DNA from: Myrica gale
Lineage: Eukaryota > Streptophyta > Magnoliopsida > Fagales > Myricaceae
Assembly (NCBI GenBank): GCA_963930655.1
Contig: OZ005621.1
Coordinates: 9,721,001-9,785,000 of the forward strand
Length of the DNA stretch: 64,000 nt
Direction of reading: 5' to 3'
In this document: positions 58,701 through 64,000 of the stretch, piece after piece
Layout of the letters: every line of letters starts with the position of its first letter
Numbering within the stretch: the stretch's first letter is position 1
The notes under the pieces: model-generated
The model's database searches: none
Seen by the model: the letters and a program-made list of their open reading frames with translations, nothing else
What the model was told of the DNA's origin: nothing
Made by a program: the position numbers and the translations under genes

Positions 58701-61700
58701 TCTTTCCTTCTCCACCAATCGAAACGTCGGAGACACAAACCACATCCTCCCAGATGCACAGTGGTAGATTCAGAGTGATGTCTATTATTATTTCATATCA
58801 AACAAATTTACCTCACTTTCTTTTGATATCATTTTCTTTTACAGAGTTTCTTTGCTGGTGAGTCCTCTTTGCAGAGTATATCTCTCCAGGCTCTGTGTTT
58901 GTCAAGTGCACAGAGTGTGTCCAAACATGCAGCTATATAGTTTGCGTCTTACATGTGTCACTCAGCTCAAAGTGACTTTGTTGGCTAACGGTTATTTAGG
59001 AATTTTCCACAAACCAATCATCTTTTCCTTTGCTATGGTTATTTTGCAAACTTGTTATGATTCTCCTTTTTTCTCTACCGATCGAAACCGTCCGAGACAC
59101 AAACCACATTCCACCGGAGGCACAGAGGTAGATTCAGAGTGATACCTAGTTTTATTTCATGTCAAACAAATTTACCTCACTTTCTTTTGATATCTTTTTC
59201 TTTACAAAGTTTCTTAGCTAGTGAGTCCTCTTTACAGAGTATATCTATCCAGGCTCTCTGTTTGTCAAGATCACAGAGCGTGTCCAAATATGTGGCTATA
59301 CGGTTTTGCGGCATACACCTGCCACTAAGCTTAAAGTGACTTTGTTAGCAAACGATTATTTAGGAATTCTCCACAAACCAATCGTCTCTTCCTTTACTCT
59401 AGTTATTTTGCACACTCGTTCAGATTCTCTTTCCTTCTCCACCAATCGAAACCGTCGGAGACACAAACCACATCCTACCCGATGTACAGAGGTAAATTCA
59501 GAGTGATGCCTATTATTATTTCCTATCAGACTAATTTACTTCATTTTCTTTACAGTGTTTCTTAGTTCGTGAGTCCTCTTTGCAAAAGTCCTCTGTCACT
59601 TCGCAAGCGTCTCTCCTTCCTATCGCTCATCTGATATAATTACGGGTAAGAAACTATAGGTTAGGAGCTTTTAGTATGAGTTTGCTAAACGGATAGTAAA
59701 AATTCGTGAAGCCCATTTGACTAACTTGCCTTATTTGCTTAATTCTTCTTTTTTCAATTGTTATTACCTCTCATAAAGATGGTTATTTTGCAAACTTGTT
59801 CTGATTCTCTTTCTTTCTTTACCTCACTTTCTTTTGAGATCATTTTCTTTACCGAGTTTTTTAGCTGGTGAGTCCTCTTTACAAATTATATCTCTCCAAG
59901 TTCTCTGTTTGTCAAGAGCACAGAGTGTGTCCAACACATGCAGCTATAGGGGTTGCGGCTTACATTTGTCACTCAGCTCAAAGTGACTTTGTTAGCTAAA
60001 GGCTATTTAGGAATTTTCCACAAACCAATCGTCTCTTCCTTTGCTATGGTTATTTCGCAAACTTGTTCTGATTCTCTTTCCTTCTCTACCGATCGAAATC
60101 GTCGAAGACACAAACCAGATCCCACCAGACGTAGATTCTGAGTGATGCCTTTTATTTTTTCATATCAAACAAATTTACCACACTTTCTTTTGATATCATT
60201 TTCTTTAGTGAGTTTCTTAGCTGGTGAGTACACTTTACAAAGTATATCTCTCCAGGCTCTCTGTTTGTCAAGAGCACAGAGTATGTCCAAACATGCAGCT
60301 ATACGGTTGGCGGCATACACCTCTCACTCAGCTCAAAGTGACTTTGTTAGCTAACGGTTGTTTAAGAATTCTCCACAAACAATCGTCTCTTCCTTTGCTC
60401 TGGTTATTTTTCAAACTTGTTCTGATTCTCTTTCCTTCTCCACCAATCGAAACATCGGAGACACAAACCACATCCTCCCCGATGCTCACTGGTAGATTCA
60501 GAGTGATGTCTATTATTATTTCAAATCAAACAAATTTACCTCACTTTCTTTTGATATCATTTTCTTTTACAGAGTTTCTTTGCTGGTGAGTCCTCTTTGC
60601 AGAGTATATCTCTCCAGGCTCTCTGCTTGTCAAAAGCACAGAGCATGTCCAAACATGCAGCTCTACGGTTTGCGGCATAAACTTGTCACTCAGCTCAAAG
60701 TGACTTTGTTAGCTAACGGTTATTTAGGAATTCTCCACAAACCAATCGTCTCTTCCTTTGCTCTGGTTATTTTGCAAACTTGTTCTGATTCTCTTTCCTT
60801 CTCCACCTTTTGAAACCGTCGGAGACACAAACCACATCCTACCCGATGCACAGAGGTAGATTCAGAGTCCCCATTGCAAAAGTCCTCTGTCACTTCTCAA
60901 GCGTCTCTCCTTCCTATCGCTCATCTGATATAATTACAGGTAACAAACTTTAGGTTAGGTGCTTTTAGTATGAGTTTGCTAAACAGATAGTAAAAATTCG
61001 TGAAGCCCATCTGACTAACATGGCTTAATTGCTTAATACTTCTTTTTTCAGGTGTTATTACCTCTCATAAAGATGGTTATTTCGTAAACTTGTTCTGATT
61101 CTCTTTCTTTCTCTACCGATCGAAACCGTCGGAGATACAAACCACATCCTACCCGAGGCACAGAGGTAGATTCAGAGTGATGCCTATTTTTATTTAATAT
61201 CAAAAAAATTTACCTCACTTTCTTTTGATATCATTTTCTTTACAGAGTTTCTTAGCTGGTGAGTCCTCTTTACAGAGTATATCTCTCCAGGGTCTCTGTT
61301 TGACAAAATCACAGAGCGTGTCCAAATATGTGGCTATACGGTTTTGCGGCATACACCTGCCTCGAACCTCAAAGTGACTTTGTTAGCTAACGGTTATTTA
61401 GGAATTCTCAACGAACCAATCGTCTCTTCCTTTGCTCCGGTTATTTTGCAAACTTGTTCTGATTCTCTTTCTTTCTCAACCGATCGAAACCGTCGGAGAC
61501 ACAAATCACATCCCACCGAAGGCACAGAGGTAGATTCAGAGTTATGCCTATTTTTATTTCATATCAAACAAATTTACACCATTTTATTTACAGAGTTTCT
61601 TAGCTGGTGAGTCCTCTTTGCAGAGAATTCTCTCTAGGCTCTCTCTTTGTCAAGAGCACAGAGCGTGTCCTAACATGCCGCTCTAAGGTTTGCGGCATAC

Positions 61701-61785
61701 ACTTGTCACTCAGCTCAAAGTGACTTTGTTAGCTAACGGTTATTTAGGATTTCTCTCTAAACCAATCGTCTCTTCCTTTGCTCTG
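55770..61785 (+). repeat. Tandem duplication of a multi-monomer block, period about 3.1 kb
   Basis: The block at about 55770-58670 is repeated at about 58889-61785. Matching rare variants include the TAGTTTGCGTCTTACATGTG unit (55818 and 58937), the TTTACTCTGGTTATTTTGCACAC-type unit (56274 and 59393) and the CAGCTATAGG unit (56820 and 59940), all 3,119-3,120 bp apart. After a small deletion at about 60130 (GGCACAGAG lost) the offset falls to about 3,112 bp. Each block contains two of the alternative segments. Confidence 0.82.
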
Positions 61786-61879
61786 GTTATTTTCCAAACT
61801 TGTTCTCATTCTCTTTCTTTCTCTCCCGATCGAAACAGTCGGAGATACAAACCACATCCTACCCGAGGCACAGAGGTAG

Positions 61880-63290
61880 ATTCAGAGTGATGCCTATTTT
61901 TATTTCATATCAAACAAATTTACCTCACTTTCTTTTGATATCATTTTCTTTACAGAGTTTCTTAGTTGGTGAGTCCTCTTTACAGAGTATATCTATCCCG
62001 GCTCTCTGTTTATCACAGAACTTGTCCAAATATTTGGCTATACGGTTTTGCGGCATACATCTGCCCCTAAGCTCAAAGTGACTTTGTTAGCTATCGGTTA
62101 TTTAGGAATTCTCCACAAACCAATCGTCTCTTCCTTTGCTCTGGTTATTTTGCAAACTTGTTCTGATTCTCTTTCTTTCTCAACCGATCGAAACCGTCCG
62201 AGACACAAATCACATCCCACCGGAGGCACAGAGGTAGATTCAGAGTTATGCCTATTATTAATTCATATCAAACAAATTTACAACATTTTCTTTACAGAGT
62301 TTCTTAGCTGGTGAGTCCTCTTTGCAGAGAATATCTCTCTAGGCTCTCTGTTTGTCAAGAGCAAAGAGCGTGTCCAAACATGCTGCTCTACGGTTTGCGG
62401 CATACACTTGTCACTCAGCTCAAAGTGACTTTGTTAGCTAACGGTTATTTAGGATTTCTCTCTAAACCAATCGTCTCTTCCTTTGCTCTGGTTATTTTCC
62501 AAACTTATCTGATTCTCTTTCTTTCTCTCCCGATCGAAACAGTCGGAGATACAAACCACATCCTACCCGAGTCACAGAGGTAGATTCAGAGTGATGCCTA
62601 TTTTTATTTCATATCAAACAAATTTTCCTCACTTTCTTTTGATATCATTTTCTTTACAGAGTTTCTTAGTTGGTGAGTCCTCTTTACAGAGTATATCTAT
62701 CCCGGCTCTCTATTTATCACAGAGCTTGTCCAAATATTTGGCTATACGGTTTTGCGGCATACATCTGCCCCTAAGCTCAAAGTGACTTTGTTAGCTATCG
62801 GTTATTTAGGAATTCTCCACAAACCAATCGTCTCTTCCTTTGCTCTGGTTATTTTGCAAACTTGTTCTGATTCTCTTTCTTTCTCAATCGATCGAAATCG
62901 TCCGAGACACAAATCACATCCCACCGGAGGCACAGAGGTAGATTCAAAGTTATGCCTATTATTAATTCATATCAAACAAATTTACAACATTTTCTTTACA
63001 GAGTTTCTTAGCTGGTGAATCCTCTTTTGCAGAGAATATCTCTCTAGGCTCTCTGTTTGTCAAGAGCAAAGAGCGTGTCCAAACATGCTGCTCTACGGTT
63101 TGCGGCATACACTTGTCACTCAGCTCAAAGTGACTTTGTTAGCTAATGGTTATTTAGGAATTCTCTCTAAACCAATCGTTTCTTCCTTTGCTCTGGTTAT
63201 TTTTCAAACTTGTTCTGATTCTCTTTCTTTCTCTCGCGATAGAAACCGTCGGAAATACAAACCACATCCTACCCGAGGCACAAAGGAAGA
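61880..63290 (+). repeat. Recent two-monomer duplication, period 704 bp
   Basis: The dimer at about 61880-62583 is repeated at 62584-63290 with very few differences. Diagnostic shared variants are CTATCCCGGCTCTC, CAAATATTTGGCTATACGG and TTAGCTATCGGTTATTT, which occur 704 bp apart (for example 61990 and 62698). Confidence 0.82.
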
Positions 63291-64000
63291 TTCAGAGTGA
63301 TGCCTATTTTTATTTCATATCAAACAAATTTACCTCACTTTCTTTTGATATCATTTTCTTTACAGAGTTTCTTAGCGGGTGAGTCCTGTTTACAAAGTAT
63401 ATCTCTCCAGGCTCTCTGTTTATCATAGAGCTTGTCCAAATATGTGGCTATACGGTTTTGCAGCATAACACTTGCCCCTAAGCTCAAAGTGACTTTGTTA
63501 GCTAACGGTTATTTAGGAATTCTCCACAAACCAATCATCTCTTCCTTCCCTCTGGTTATTTTGCAAACTTGTTGGGATTCTCTTTCCTTCTCCTCCAATC
63601 GAAACCGTCAGAGACACAAACCACATCCTACCAGATGCACAGAGGTAGATTCAGAGTGATGCCTATTATTATTTCCTATCAAAAAAATTTACACCATTTT
63701 CTTTACAGAGTTTCTTAGCTGGTGAGTCCTTTTTGCAAAAGTCCTCTATCACTTCGCAAGCGTCTCTCCTTCCATTCGCTCATCTGATATAATTATAGGT
63801 AAGAAACTTTAGGTTAAGTGCTTTTAGTATTTGTTTGCTAAATGGATAGTAAAAATTCGTGAAGCCCATCTGACTAACATGACTTAATTGCTTAATTCTA
63901 CTTTTTTCAGGTGTTATTACCTCTCATAAATATGGTTATTTGGCAAACTTGTTCTTATTCTCTTTCCTTCTCTACCGATCTAAATCGTCGGAGACACAAA

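Larger units (their letters stand above)
45167..64000. repeat. Tandem array, about 362-bp monomers, many copies
   Basis: After a first partial monomer (45167-45410) interrupted by a solo LTR, the array runs from 49464 to the end of the window and probably beyond. Landmarks recur every 340-385 bp, for example GTAGATTCAGAG starting at about 49485, 49848, 50211, 50573, 50935, 51298, 51683, 52045, 52408 and 52747. The unit also holds AGCACAGAGCGTGTCCAAAC, GGTTTGCGGCATACACCTG and CCGATCGAAACCGTCGGAGA. By length there are roughly 40 units. All are in one orientation and diverge by substitutions and small indels. Many frames of 60-120 codons stay open in each unit, but units are not a multiple of three and the frames do not join, so I do not call them genes. 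Confidence 0.9.

Noticed and set aside
49464..64000. CRISPR-like or gene-cluster interpretation of the array
   Set aside because: The units are contiguous 362-bp repeats without spacers, in a plant genome; and no frame spans successive units, so they were not annotated as separate genes.
1..64000. tRNA, rRNA or organelle DNA
   Set aside because: No cloverleaf-type tRNA, rRNA block or plastid/mitochondrial gene was noticed, but no covariance search could be run.

Overview
The window is nuclear DNA of a flowering plant, most likely a eudicot. The evidence is spliced genes with GT..AG introns, a plant family-1 glycosyltransferase, a plant-type DNA polymerase eta, Ty1/copia elements with tRNA-Met-type primer sites, and AT-rich intergenic DNA packed with plant-type hAT, CACTA, Tourist-like and Mutator-like elements. 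The species cannot be named from the sequence alone.

Layout. From 1 to 9 kb is a transposon cluster: three related hAT elements (613-2755, 3058-4259, 5213-about 6578), a long-inverted-repeat foldback element (6648-7792) and an Ac-like hAT MITE (7945-9013). A single GHSLGG-containing lipase exon is stranded between the first two hATs. From 10 to 27 kb is the gene island, all on the + strand: an intronless UGT71-like glycosyltransferase (10610-12052), a 16-exon DNA polymerase eta gene (13323-20573) and a three-coding-exon HAD-superfamily hydrolase of the HDHD3 type (25075-26428) with a probable long leader intron. From 27.7 to 31.3 kb a fourth hAT of the same family carries a genomic piece of a vacuolar sorting receptor gene and is itself split by a Tourist-like MITE and a CACTA MITE. 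From 31.7 to 36.1 kb is a 3'-truncated, decayed copia element on the - strand. At 36.5-37.7 kb is a duplicate of the last exon and 3' UTR of the HAD gene, interrupted by an Ac-like hAT MITE. From 38.0 to 44.4 kb is a young copia element with one frameshift and one in-frame stop, whose 3' LTR seems to be missing its second half. From about 45.17 kb to the end is a tandem array with a period near 362 bp, split by a solo LTR of about 4.05 kb (45411-49463) and by a 422-bp hAT MITE (53464-53885). The array has several layers of higher-order duplication and six units holding an alternative, splice-like segment.

Main points of interest. (1) Four members of one hAT family lie within 31 kb, recognised by shared ends, 8-bp target duplications and one transposase remnant. 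Three carry non-transposon DNA: a BAG co-chaperone fragment, vacuolar-sorting-receptor exons with introns, and an unidentified first exon. This is a Pack-MULE-like gene-capture behaviour in a hAT family. (2) The tandem array has conserved open frames in each monomer, and a subset of units looks like the spliced 5' end of a gene. (3) The glycosyltransferase has Asn18 where the family's catalytic His is expected. No interaction between the three intact genes is implied by their position; they are separate housekeeping or specialised-metabolism genes.
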